Positions 10,348-18,768 of a stretch of 64,000 nucleotides of DNA are shown in pieces (positions within the stretch are counted from its first letter, which is position 1; each line of letters starts with the position of its first letter). Location of the stretch: NCBI RefSeq assembly GCF_001310085.1, contig NZ_CP012643.1, forward strand, positions 4,160,001 to 4,224,000, written 5' to 3'. The notes beneath the pieces are model-generated. The model was given only the letters and a program-made list of their open reading frames with translations, did not search any database and was not told where the DNA came from. Origin of the DNA: Rufibacter tibetensis. GTDB lineage: Bacteria > Bacteroidota > Bacteroidia > Cytophagales > Hymenobacteraceae. A program made the translations under genes and the position numbers.

Positions 10348-11376
10348 TTACCCTTTGTAATCAGATATTGCTTGCAGAATGGCCGAGATCATGTCATCTG
10401 TCAGATCCAGGTGCGTAACAAAACGGATCATCTGTGGGCCGAACGATGTGCCCTGGATTCCGCGTTCTGCCAAATACTCCAGGTATCCATCGGCATTCAC
10501 CTCAGGAGCAAGGGTGAAGATGACAATGTTAGTTTCAACCGGCATAACCGCCGAAACATAGGGTGCTTCATTCAAGGCTTTTTCTATTAGAGCAGCACGG
10601 TCATGGTCTACTTGCAGGCGTTGAATGTTGTTCTGGAGGGCGTACAATCCAGCCGCGGCCAGGAAACCTGCCTGACGCCAGCCTCCACCCAATACCTTGC
10701 GCACCCGCTTGGCTTTTTCAATGAGTGGTTTAGGGCCCAAAAGGAGGGAGCCTACCGGAGCACCAAGTCCTTTGGACAGGCACACAGAGATGGTGTCAAA
10801 ATAGCGGCCATACTCTTTCGCGTCATCGCCGGAGGCAACCAGCGCATTGAACACCCGTGCTCCATCTAAGTGCAGGGCAATCTTGTTTTGGAGGCAAACT
10901 TCTGAAATCTCCGCTATTTCAGATAAGGTATAATAAGCACCTCCTCCTTTGTTGCAGGTATTTTCCAGTGACACCAAGCTGGTCTCGGGGAAGTGGATGT
11001 TATCAGGGTTGATGCAAGCCGCTACCTGATTAGGAGAGATCTTGCCGCGTTGTCCGTCAATTAACTGTACAGAAGCCGCGGAGTTGAAGGCAATGCCCCC
11101 CACTTCATAGAGATAGATATGGCTGGTACGATCACAGACTACCTCAGAAAGCGGCTGCGTATGCATTTTAATGGCAATCTGGTTTGTCATGGTACCAGAA
11201 GGGCAGAAGAGGCCGGCTTCCATGCCAAACAGGCTGGCACCGTAGGCTTGTAATTCATTTACGGTGGGGTCTTCACTATATACATCATCTCCCACCTGGG
11301 CCTGAAACATGGCTTCCAACATGGCAGGAGTGGGTTTGGTCACAGTATCACTGCGGAGATCAATGAAAGGATTCAT
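10348..11376 (-). CDS. ltaE: Low-specificity L-threonine aldolase
   Basis: A 342-residue PLP enzyme of the threonine aldolase/beta-eliminating lyase family that cleaves L-threonine (and allo-threonine) to glycine and acetaldehyde. It begins [17 protein letters not shown]. Asp171 in HLDGAR should contact the PLP ring nitrogen, and Lys202 in [11 protein letters not shown] should be the Schiff-base lysine. Length is typical. It is monocistronic by position, with its own terminator, and diverges from the small gene at 11453. Confidence 0.93.
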   Translation of the reverse strand: MNPFIDLRSDTVTKPTPAMLEAMFQAQVGDDVYSEDPTVNELQAYGASLFGMEAGLFCPSGTMTNQIAIKMHTQPLSEVVCDRTSHIYLYEVGGIAFNSAASVQLIDGQRGKISPNQVAACINPDNIHFPETSLVSLENTCNKGGGAYYTLSEIAEISEVCLQNKIALHLDGARVFNALVASGDDAKEYGRYFDTISVCLSKGLGAPVGSLLLGPKPLIEKAKRVRKVLGGGWRQAGFLAAAGLYALQNNIQRLQVDHDRAALIEKALNEAPYVSAVMPVETNIVIFTLAPEVNADGYLEYLAERGIQGTSFGPQMIRFVTHLDLTDDMISAILQAISDYKG

Positions 11377-11397
11377 GTGATTTTTTAAGCTGAACTA

Positions 11398-11428
11398 TTG
11401 AGAATGTAAAAGTAATAACTTACTTTTG
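11398..11428 (+). promoter_or_regulatory. Bacteroidota-type promoter for small gene at 11453
   Basis: ATTG ending at 11400 and TACTTTTG at 11421-11428 are separated by 20 nt, close to the TTTG-N19-TAnnTTTG consensus. Transcription would start near 11435, 18 nt before the ATG. Confidence 0.6.
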
Positions 11429-11452
11429 CGATTCAATTTTAAATATTGACCG

Positions 11453-11632
11453 ATGGCAGTTACTAGATTAAAAAGAAAAGACCGCAAGAATAAAGCAAGA
11501 CAGAACAACAAGCAGCGTATCATCAAGCAATTGTTGTCTACTCCGGTAATTAAAAACGTGGATATTGAAGAGCTGAAGGCTCGCTTCACTACCGCTCCAG
11601 CCGCTAACGCGGAAGTTGCAGCCGCTGAGTAA
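11453..11632 (+). CDS. Small basic conserved protein, 59 residues
   Basis: ATG at 11453 to TAA at 11630-11632 encodes 59 residues. The first half is strongly basic (RLKRKDRKNKARQNNKQR). A second part reads VIKNVDIEELKARF, and the end is Ala-rich. The composition suggests an RNA- or ribosome-associated helix, but I cannot assign a function. Reality is supported by an upstream promoter match at 11398-11428 and a strong terminator directly after it at 11704-11735. Confidence 0.75.
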   Translation: MAVTRLKRKDRKNKARQNNKQRIIKQLLSTPVIKNVDIEELKARFTTAPAANAEVAAAE

Positions 11633-11702
11633 TTCTGCGTTTTTTCGTTCGCCTACTGCCTTTCGGCAAACTGTACGCGATTACTCTTACTACAAGATAG
11701 TT

Positions 11703-11736
11703 AAAAGTGTAACCTGAGCAGGTTACACTTTTTTTA
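11703..11736 (+). terminator. Terminator after small basic protein gene
   Basis: Perfect 12-bp stem AAAGTGTAACCT/AGGTTACACTTT (11704-11715, 11720-11731), GAGC loop, then a run of T on the plus strand. The A run on the other side may let it also serve the leftward phosphodiesterase gene. Confidence 0.92.
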
Positions 11737-12231
11737 TGCCCTTTTGCCTAGCTCAATCACCTGCAGGTGCTGTACCTTACCCTCATGTACTTCAAAGCGC
11801 ATCATGGTGCGCATTTGGTGAAAGCCATGCTTGCCTGCTGCCCCGGGGTTTAGGTGCAGCAGGTTGACGTGCTTAGGGTCTTGCATCACTTTTAAGATGT
11901 GGGAGTGCCCGCAGATAAACAGACCTGGAGGGTTTTCTTTTATAAGGGCACGTACCTCAGGGGCATACCTGCCAGGGTATCCACCTATATGGGTCATGAG
12001 CACATCCAGACCGTTATAGGTAAACCTGAGGTTCTTGGGATGAAGCGCTCGTACATCTCCGGCATCAATGTTCCCATAGACTCCTTTTACAGGTGCAACT
12101 TGGGCTAATTGCTCAGAAACAGCTGCTGTTCCAAAATCCCCGGCATGCCAGATCTCATCACTGCCCTGCAGTAGGGTCAAAATTCGATCATCCAGGTAGC
12201 TATGGGTATCTGAGAGCAGGCCGATCTTCAT
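11734..12231 (-). CDS. Metallophosphoesterase (YfcE/MJ0936 type)
   Basis: A phosphodiesterase-like calcineurin-fold protein of 165 residues when started at ATG 12231 (MKIGLLSDTHSYLDD). Upstream in-frame codons exist to 12330 but precede the natural start of the fold. Metal-site motifs are GLLSDTHSYLD, HAGDFG, YGNID and ICGHSHILKV, with the final His pair region LHLNPGAAGKHG. The likely role is hydrolysis of a phosphodiester or phosphomonoester. The substrate is unknown. Confidence 0.88.
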   Translation of the reverse strand: MKIGLLSDTHSYLDDRILTLLQGSDEIWHAGDFGTAAVSEQLAQVAPVKGVYGNIDAGDVRALHPKNLRFTYNGLDVLMTHIGGYPGRYAPEVRALIKENPPGLFICGHSHILKVMQDPKHVNLLHLNPGAAGKHGFHQMRTMMRFEVHEGKVQHLQVIELGKRA

Positions 12232-12298
12232 ACTGAGTGAGGGTGTAATGAGTGAGGGAGTAAATAGATTTATGCCTTCTTTACGGAGCAATAACCTG

Positions 12299-12332
12299 TT
12301 TAGTGGCTCATTTCTGAAAATAGCTTCCAAAA
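12299..12332. repeat. Degenerate dispersed palindrome between pyrE and phosphoesterase
   Basis: TTTAGTGGCTCATTT-ctg-AAAATAGCTTCCAAAA matches the family layout (GGCT near the left centre, AGC on the right) with several unpaired positions. Confidence 0.4.
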
Positions 12333-12380
12333 GGAAAGAGGTATTTTTACCTCTTAATCACTCCCTCACACATCCTTACT

Positions 12381-13019
12381 CTATTTTCCCCAGGTCTCAG
12401 GCTGTTGGCGCCATTGTTCCAGGGTAGTGATGGCCTCAGGGGAGATGTAGCCTTGAGAAGCAGCGGTATCCAAGAGGGCGTTATAATGGCTCAGCCATAC
12501 CGTGGGGATTCCCGCTGCGGCGAAATTTTCATCTGCCTGCTTGAAGCCATACGTAAAGATGGCGGCCATTCCAATGACCTCGCCGCCTTCGGCTTGTACA
12601 GCCTTTGCAGCCTTCAAAGAGGAGCCTCCGGTAGAGATTAAATCTTCCACCAACACTATCTTCTGGCCTTTTTCTAATTTTCCTTCAATTTGATTGCCCA
12701 TTCCATGGCTTTTTGGCTCGGGGCGTACGTATAAGTACGGCAAGTTCAGTATATCTGCTACCAGTGCACCTTGGGCAATACCGGCTGTGGCTACGCCAGC
12801 AATGGCCTGAACACCTGGGAAACGGTCTTGAATGGCTTGGGCCAAAGCCTCTTTAATATAAGTACGAATATGCGGATAAGAGAGCGTAACACGGTTATCG
12901 CAGTAAATGGGGGAGTTCCAGCCGGAGCTCCATTTAAATGGCTGCTCCGGACGGAGGCGCACCGCTTGACTTTCCAGGAGATAAGCCGCAATCTGGGCGG
13001 CAGTTTGTGTATTTGGCAT
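12381..13019 (-). CDS. pyrE: Orotate phosphoribosyltransferase
   Basis: A 212-residue type I phosphoribosyltransferase that joins orotate and PRPP to give OMP in pyrimidine synthesis. The PRPP-binding loop reads IVLVEDLISTGGSSLKAAK. The catalytic loop region YVRPEPKSHGMGNQIEG and the N-terminal FKWSSGWNSPIYCDNR are diagnostic of PyrE. It is divergent from the Nudix gene with 56 bp between the starts. The sequence CATTTATACTATTTG upstream on the minus strand resembles a -7 element with one extra spacer base. Confidence 0.96.
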   Translation of the reverse strand: MPNTQTAAQIAAYLLESQAVRLRPEQPFKWSSGWNSPIYCDNRVTLSYPHIRTYIKEALAQAIQDRFPGVQAIAGVATAGIAQGALVADILNLPYLYVRPEPKSHGMGNQIEGKLEKGQKIVLVEDLISTGGSSLKAAKAVQAEGGEVIGMAAIFTYGFKQADENFAAAGIPTVWLSHYNALLDTAASQGYISPEAITTLEQWRQQPETWGK

Positions 13020-13075
13020 GGGCGAAATTACACAAATAGTATAAATGTATTCCCCTCTCTTACGACTTGTGCCCT

Positions 13076-13807
13076 ATGAAAATTCTTTCTTATTTTGTAT
13101 CTCCTAACGCTCCGTACATAAGCGATACTTTCATGAATGTCTTTATCAACGACATCCCACTGATTATTAAAAAAAGCAGTGAAAAGATCTTTAAGCACAA
13201 ATATGATTTAGTGCTCGGTAAAGACGATCAGTTTTCTTCAAAAGACCTGGTGGGTGATGTGCTCATCCGCGATGTTGATTCTGTGCTCATTGACCGTTTG
13301 GTACGGCTCATGGAGGTAAAGAAACTAAAGAAGCTGGAGTCCCTTACGCTGGTTACTGACAAGAAGAAGAAGCTCATAGAGCACCTAAAGGATCAGTTCA
13401 AGATCATTAAAGCTGCTGGTGGTCTGGTTATCAAGGATGGTAAAATCCTGATGATTTACCGTCTGGGCATGTGGGATCTCCCAAAAGGCAAGATCAAGAA
13501 ATCTGAAGCCCCTGATTTAGGTGCTCTGCGTGAAGTAGAAGAGGAGTGTAATATCAAAGTAGCCATAACAGGTGAACTGCCTAATACCTGGCACTCTTAC
13601 GCCTATAAGGGAAATAAAATCCTGAAGAAAACCAGCTGGTATACCATGCAATGCCTGGACGATACCTACATGAAGCCTCAGGCCGAGGAGTTCATTGAAG
13701 AGGTTCGTTTTATGACTCCAGATGAAGTGCTGGAAGTACTACCAGAATCTTACACCTCCATCCAATTTGTTATTCGGGATTATTTACAGGCAATGAAGAA
13801 AGGTTGA
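13076..13807 (+). CDS. Nudix hydrolase with N-terminal extension
   Basis: A 243-residue protein from ATG 13076 (MKILSYFVSPNAP). A TTG three codons upstream is less likely. Residues about 1-115 form an extension of unknown fold. The Nudix domain follows, with its box GKIKKSEAPDLGALREVEEE matching G-x5-E-x7-R-E-V-x-E-E. Substrate is not predictable; nucleoside diphosphate derivatives are usual. The 3' end overlaps the convergent coaD gene by 38 bp. Confidence 0.9.
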   Translation: MKILSYFVSPNAPYISDTFMNVFINDIPLIIKKSSEKIFKHKYDLVLGKDDQFSSKDLVGDVLIRDVDSVLIDRLVRLMEVKKLKKLESLTLVTDKKKKLIEHLKDQFKIIKAAGGLVIKDGKILMIYRLGMWDLPKGKIKKSEAPDLGALREVEEECNIKVAITGELPNTWHSYAYKGNKILKKTSWYTMQCLDDTYMKPQAEEFIEEVRFMTPDEVLEVLPESYTSIQFVIRDYLQAMKKG

Positions 13808-14249
13808 AAGGGATAAAATCCTGCACGTTTCCGCCAAACCGGTGAATTTCCCTGATAATAGATGAGTTGATGGCTGCCAGATTAGGAGAGGTGATTAAAA
13901 AAACCGTTTCTAACTCTGGGTTTACGTGTCGGTTGGCTTGCGCAATGGTATTCTCATATTCAAAGTCAGTGGTGTTGCGTAAACCTCGCAGCAAAAACTT
14001 AGCACCCACTTCCTTGGCGAAATCTGCGGTGAGGCCCTTGTATGCCTGCACCCACACCTGGGGATTGTCTTTGAAAACTCCTTCAATGATAGTAACCATT
14101 TCAGGTACCGCAAAGTAGCGGCTTTTGCTGCTGTTGTTCCCAATGGCAATAATGATCTTGTCAAACAATTCACACCCACGCTGCACCACATCATAGTGTC
14201 CGTTGGTGAAAGGATCAAAAGAACCGGGAAAAATAGCAATTCGCTTCAT
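13770..14249 (-). CDS. coaD: Phosphopantetheine adenylyltransferase
   Basis: CoaD catalyses the fourth step of coenzyme A synthesis, transferring AMP from ATP to 4'-phosphopantetheine. The 159 residues equal the family norm. The nucleotidyltransferase signature GSFDPFTNGH is at residues 9-18, with RGLRNTTDFEYE and the late SSIIREI motif. Its last 38 bp are antisense to the end of the Nudix gene. Confidence 0.97.
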   Translation of the reverse strand: MKRIAIFPGSFDPFTNGHYDVVQRGCELFDKIIIAIGNNSSKSRYFAVPEMVTIIEGVFKDNPQVWVQAYKGLTADFAKEVGAKFLLRGLRNTTDFEYENTIAQANRHVNPELETVFLITSPNLAAINSSIIREIHRFGGNVQDFIPFNLSSLPVNNPE

Positions 14250-14423
14250 GGAGGAAGAAGTAAGGGGTAAAGATTAATGGTTTTTCAGCTGTGAAGATGT
14301 TGAAAATATTCCGCACAGGTGAAATACTCCTCCAAAAAGTTTCCCAATTCCCATTTACCGCCAGTTTTTGAAATTAAACCTGTTTTATACTCCCTTTAAG
14401 GTTTATTTACTTTACCATATACC

Positions 14424-14477
14424 AAAGCTCCTGTTTAGTGCCTGATTTTTCAAAATCAGGCACTAAACAGGAGCTTT
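14424..14477. terminator. 26-bp perfect inverted repeat between response regulator gene and coaD
   Basis: AAAGCTCCTGTTTAGTGCCT begins a 26-bp arm (14424-14449) perfectly matched by 14452-14477 across a 2-nt centre. The centre CCTGATTTTTCAAAATCAGG belongs to the dispersed palindrome family. The T tract is on the plus strand (TTTGTTTTTG), while the flanking genes run leftward, so it may end the response-regulator transcript only inefficiently. Confidence 0.75.
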
Positions 14478-14510
14478 GTTTTTGTTCCTCTGGTTCGCGG
14501 GTTGTTCCCG

Positions 14511-15248
14511 CTACTCAGAATGAGCTAATAGCTGAGGTTCAGGTTCCGGGGCAACTAACCTGAAGCCGTTGCCGTGTACGTTGACGATTTCTACTTTTGG
14601 GTCACCTTTGAGGTACTTCCGAAGCTTAGTGACAAAGACATCCATGCTGCGGGCCGTGAAGTAGTTGTCATCTTTCCAGATTTTGCTTAAGGCTACTTCG
14701 CGGGGTAATACATCATTCAAATATTGGCAGAGGAGCAGGAGCAGCTCGGCTTCTTTGGGGGAAAGCTTCTGGGTTTCGTCACTCCGAGTGATCAGCCTGG
14801 TTTTGAAGTTGAAGTGGTAGGAGCCCAGTTGGAACTCGGTGGCGGTGGATTTCTCAGAAGGAGCAGTTATGGCCTTACGATGCAAAATTGCTTTCAGTTT
14901 GCAGAGCAGGATCTCTGAATCAAAGGGCTTGGTGATGTAGTCATCGGCGCCAATCCTGAAACCCTCCAACATGTCAGCTTTCATGGCTTTGGCGGTTAGA
15001 AAAATGACGGGCATCTGAGGGTTTGCTTTCTTGATGTCAGCAGCCAGGGAAAATCCATCCTTCAAGGGCATCATTACATCTAGAATGCAGGCATCAAACC
15101 CTTCTTTCTGGAACATGCGCAGCCCTTGCATGCCATCGGTGCACAGGGTGACTTCGTAGTCATGAAGCTCCAGGTAATCCTTCAGAACCATTCCGAAGTT
15201 TGGATCATCTTCTACCAGAAGAAGGCGGGTGGCGGAAAGTGCTGTCAT
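14511..15248 (-). CDS. OmpR/PhoB-family response regulator
   Basis: A 245-residue DNA-binding response regulator. The receiver domain (about residues 7-120) has the acidic pair in LLLVEDDPNFG, the phosphoacceptor Asp57 in ACILDVMMPLKDG, and the conserved Lys in DYITKPFDSE. The C-terminal winged-helix domain ends with SMDVFVTKLRKYLKGDP and VNVHGNGFRLV. It lies 31 bp downstream of the histidine kinase gene and is its obvious partner. Confidence 0.95.
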   Translation of the reverse strand: MTALSATRLLLVEDDPNFGMVLKDYLELHDYEVTLCTDGMQGLRMFQKEGFDACILDVMMPLKDGFSLAADIKKANPQMPVIFLTAKAMKADMLEGFRIGADDYITKPFDSEILLCKLKAILHRKAITAPSEKSTATEFQLGSYHFNFKTRLITRSDETQKLSPKEAELLLLLCQYLNDVLPREVALSKIWKDDNYFTARSMDVFVTKLRKYLKGDPKVEIVNVHGNGFRLVAPEPEPQLLAHSE

Positions 15249-15279
15249 GGACGTAAGGGATTAAAGGGTAGGAATAGTA

Positions 15280-17451
15280 TTAACTGACATGTTTCTGCGA
15301 AGGGAGCCACAAGGTGAACTTACTGCCTTTCCCTAACTCACTGCGGAGGTGAATATTGCCGGAATGGGCCTCGGCCATGGTTTTGACGTAACTCAAGCCC
15401 AGTCCAAATCCTTTTACATTATGCACGTTGCCGGTAGGCACGCGGTAAAACTTATCAAATACTTTCTTCTGTGCCTCTCTTGACATGCCCACTCCCTGAT
15501 CTTCCACGGAGATGTGCAGGCCTTTGGAAATGGTAGAGGTCTGAATAACTATCTTAGGTGCGCCAGGAGAGTACTTGTTGGCATTGTCTAGGAGATTACC
15601 AATCATGTTGGCTAAATGGCTGGGATCTGCCCAAATGTGTGGCTCCTGTGCATCTAGTTTCAGATCCAGAACACCGTCGCGTTGCTCAATATGAAGCTGA
15701 AATGGCTCGGCAACTTTTGAGATGAGCTGGTGCACGTCTACTTTTTCAAAAGCCAATTGCTGGATTTTACGCTCCATTTGGGCCGTTTGCAGCACTTTCT
15801 CCACCTGTTGGTGCATGCGCTTGTTTTCATCCCTGATAATATGGGCGTAATAGTCTATCCGGGCTTCATCTTTCCGCACTTTTGGGTTCACCAGCGCATC
15901 TAAGGCCAGAGAGATGGTGGCAATGGGGGTTTTGAACTCATGCGTCATGTTGTTGATGAAGTCATTCTTGATCTCTGAGATTTTCTTCTGCCGCAAAATA
16001 GTATACAGCGTGAAGGAGAAGGTAAGAATGATAATCAGCGTGAAAAGCACAGAGATGACAGATGGAATCAGGAGACTCTGCCATACATATAGGCTGCGGT
16101 TTGGCAAACTGAGCAACAGAAATCCTGGTGCTGTCATCACATCATTGGGGAACAACCGTACCACGTACTCGCACTCACCTAAGTTTGTTGGCAGGAGAGC
16201 ATTATTGCTGGAAGCTAAAAGTAAGCTAGGGTTCTCTAATCCATTGGTAGTCTTAACCGAACACCGGTAAGGAGCGGAGATGTTACGGGCCTCTAGCTCA
16301 GAGGCAAGTAACTCATCCAAATTCAACTGGTTCAAACGCTCTGCCAATGGTATTTCCTTCCGGACATACTCCACTGCCATCTGCTGCATCACCTGATTCA
16401 GGTGCTGGGCCTTGGCTTCAGCTTTTTGGTGGGGATTCTTTTCCTGAGCAGGTTTTTTAGAAAAACGGGCTTCAGTGACTTTTTTTTCTGTAGGGACAAC
16501 TGAGGGTGCAAGGGTGGTAGCAAATTTCTTGCCTGAATACACGGTAGTAACCGGCTTTAGAGTTCCTCTTTCTGCAGGTAAATACTGCGTGATAGTATTG
16601 CCTATAGAGTCAACTGCCAGGGTGATGGCTTGGCGCCAGGTTTTACTGGGCATAGAATCTACCAGTATGTCTACTGCTTTGCCATGTACCCTTACTTCAC
16701 GAATGTTTTTGGCTTCTATCTGCCGCAATAGCTTATGTTGCCTTGCGCGGGTTACAGAATCATGGCTCATTCTGAAAACCACCCCTGAATCTGCTTTAGC
16801 TCTGTGAATAGCAATTGCTTTGTTACCAAACAAGGAGTCATGCTGCGGTTTTTGGGAAGCAAGCACTTTCCAGACTACTACTGAATCTGTGATTCCACCG
16901 CCAAAAATTTCCACCGGTTTAGCTGCCCTTGAGGCAGCCCGGGCTCCTCTTACATGGGTTCGCGCCTTAACTTCACTACCAGATGAGTAGGCAATTGCTT
17001 TGCCTTCTGTTACCACCAAGGTTTCCCCTGCTATTGAAACAGAGTGGGACGGTGATGCCGTAACCGGAAGAGGCATCAAAATCATTCTTTGTGGCGCACG
17101 AACTTTAGGGGCGGCAGGTGCCTCCACCACTTTAGAGGACGGGTGTGGTTTGCCTTTTACTAAAATTGGTGCAGGCTCTTCTTTTTTTAACGGAGTTGGT
17201 CCTGGCAAAGCAGGGGTTTCCGGAGAAAGGGCGGCGGCCCTTATTTGGGGAGCCTCTTCTTTTAAGAAATGCACTGCCTCTTTGGTTTCTAACCTACGGG
17301 CTACCTGGTGCAGGGCATCATTCACGTTACGGTCAAAAACTTCCTCCTCCATTTCCACGGCATGGTGAATCCAATAGACTTGGAATCCAATCAACCCAAT
17401 GAGGGAAATAGTCATCAGGAAAATGACCAAAAGCAAAGTTTTCTTTCTCAT
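15280..17451 (-). CDS. Sensor histidine kinase with large periplasmic domain
   Basis: A 723-residue membrane kinase. A first transmembrane helix (about 6-27) and a second (about 458-485) enclose roughly 430 periplasmic residues. The first part of these, about 75-185, is rich in Ala, Pro and Lys and probably disordered. The HisKA phosphoacceptor is His504 in NNMTHEFKTPIA. The ATPase domain has NLLDNANKYS (N box), DQGVGMS (G1) and KGFGLGLSYVK (G2). The signal is unknown. It is divergent from a T9SS-sorted protein gene 147 bp away, which could be a target or part of the sensed envelope process. Confidence 0.94.
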   Translation of the reverse strand: MRKKTLLLVIFLMTISLIGLIGFQVYWIHHAVEMEEEVFDRNVNDALHQVARRLETKEAVHFLKEEAPQIRAAALSPETPALPGPTPLKKEEPAPILVKGKPHPSSKVVEAPAAPKVRAPQRMILMPLPVTASPSHSVSIAGETLVVTEGKAIAYSSGSEVKARTHVRGARAASRAAKPVEIFGGGITDSVVVWKVLASQKPQHDSLFGNKAIAIHRAKADSGVVFRMSHDSVTRARQHKLLRQIEAKNIREVRVHGKAVDILVDSMPSKTWRQAITLAVDSIGNTITQYLPAERGTLKPVTTVYSGKKFATTLAPSVVPTEKKVTEARFSKKPAQEKNPHQKAEAKAQHLNQVMQQMAVEYVRKEIPLAERLNQLNLDELLASELEARNISAPYRCSVKTTNGLENPSLLLASSNNALLPTNLGECEYVVRLFPNDVMTAPGFLLLSLPNRSLYVWQSLLIPSVISVLFTLIIILTFSFTLYTILRQKKISEIKNDFINNMTHEFKTPIATISLALDALVNPKVRKDEARIDYYAHIIRDENKRMHQQVEKVLQTAQMERKIQQLAFEKVDVHQLISKVAEPFQLHIEQRDGVLDLKLDAQEPHIWADPSHLANMIGNLLDNANKYSPGAPKIVIQTSTISKGLHISVEDQGVGMSREAQKKVFDKFYRVPTGNVHNVKGFGLGLSYVKTMAEAHSGNIHLRSELGKGSKFTLWLPSQKHVS

Positions 17452-17598
17452 CTGTACAAAGATAAAAGCTTAAGTGAACCCTTTTCTTACTTTAACTTTT
17501 CATTAACAGACTTTAACCAAGCCTTAACCTCTTTCCAAAAAGATACCCGGTAATATTGTATGAGTCAACTAGATAGCTTCATCTAATGTAACAATGTT

Positions 17599-18669
17599 AT
17601 GAGAAAGAAACAATACTTTCCTTTATGGCTTTTCTCTTTCCTGGTTTTAGGCGGCGCGTCTTTCCTGCCTGCACAAGCCCAGCAAAAAGAGGTGGTGAAA
17701 ACAGGGCCGGGCAAACAGGCAAAAGTCAAGATTTTTAAGCAGGAGGGAGAGGCCTTATATTTGTTAGACACCACTCTTACTATAGTGGAAGGAAAGGCCA
17801 TGATAGACGCAGTCAAAGAAATACAGGCAGACTCTGTTTCCTTTAAAATACTTGGCGCCAAGAAGGTGAAACCCGTGAAAATCTCTTCAGGGAAAGATTG
17901 GAGCAATATTCGGTATTTTCCTGCCAAACCAAATGATTCACTAAGCGCTTCCGTCTTTAGAATCTCCGGCCCAGATTCTGTGCACACTCGTATGAAAGCC
18001 GTTAGGATATTTGGTGCAACAACCCTTCTAGGAGATTCAGTTAGAGGAGCAAAGTCAAAAGGCATCACAATTTACAGAAGCCCAAAAGTGATGTACCATG
18101 CCATCACCCAAGATTCACTAGGCAATCGACAACAGTTCTTTCGCCTAGATACTACGGTGCACCTGAAAGCAGACAAGTTCCTGCTGAGAGAAACGGTGCG
18201 GGTGGAAAACAGTAATGATTCAGATGAGGTGAAGGTCACAAGGCGCAAGAAGAATAGCTCAGACGCAATTCTGGAAACGGGAAACTATGAGGTGATTAGG
18301 TTAAAGCAAGGTGATCATTTCCGAATCATTATTCTCCAAGCAGCTAAAGGGTCACCTGAGACAGCAGGAAAACAGGAGTTTAGAGGAAAGAAAAAGAAGG
18401 ATGCCCTTAAAGCAGCGCATGTAGGTTTACAGTTTTACCCTAACCCCACCAGCGGACGGGTGACAATTTCTTTCTCTTCGCCAAAGAAAGCCAAAGCACA
18501 AGTACGGGTGGTAGACAGCCAGGGTAAAACGGTGTACCATGAGGATTTAGGATCGGTGGAAGGACAGCTCTCCAGGGAATTAAATTTGGCAAGGTTCGGG
18601 AAAGGAATGTATGTAATCCTGGTCCAGATTGGGAAGACAGCGCAATCAGGGAAAGTAGTGGTAGAGTAA
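17599..18669 (+). CDS. Secreted protein with type IX secretion sorting domain
   Basis: A 356-residue protein with a signal peptide ending near ASFLPAQAQ (residue 28). A central region of no recognised family is rich in Lys, Ser and Asp. A T9SS type A C-terminal sorting domain covers about residues 275-356 (LQFYPNPTSGRVTISF, GKTVYHEDLG, GKGMYVILVQ). Such proteins cross the outer membrane through the T9SS and are usually anchored to the cell surface. It is divergent from the histidine kinase gene and followed by another T9SS-sorted gene 99 bp on. Confidence 0.88.
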   Translation: MRKKQYFPLWLFSFLVLGGASFLPAQAQQKEVVKTGPGKQAKVKIFKQEGEALYLLDTTLTIVEGKAMIDAVKEIQADSVSFKILGAKKVKPVKISSGKDWSNIRYFPAKPNDSLSASVFRISGPDSVHTRMKAVRIFGATTLLGDSVRGAKSKGITIYRSPKVMYHAITQDSLGNRQQFFRLDTTVHLKADKFLLRETVRVENSNDSDEVKVTRRKKNSSDAILETGNYEVIRLKQGDHFRIIILQAAKGSPETAGKQEFRGKKKKDALKAAHVGLQFYPNPTSGRVTISFSSPKKAKAQVRVVDSQGKTVYHEDLGSVEGQLSRELNLARFGKGMYVILVQIGKTAQSGKVVVE

Positions 18670-18768
18670 TTTTCTTTACGAATTTGGAGAGGCTTGAGAA
18701 GTAATTTTCAGGCCTCTTTTGCGTTTTCAACCTGCCTTTCTTATTAAGGCTTTCCGTATAGCAGAACT

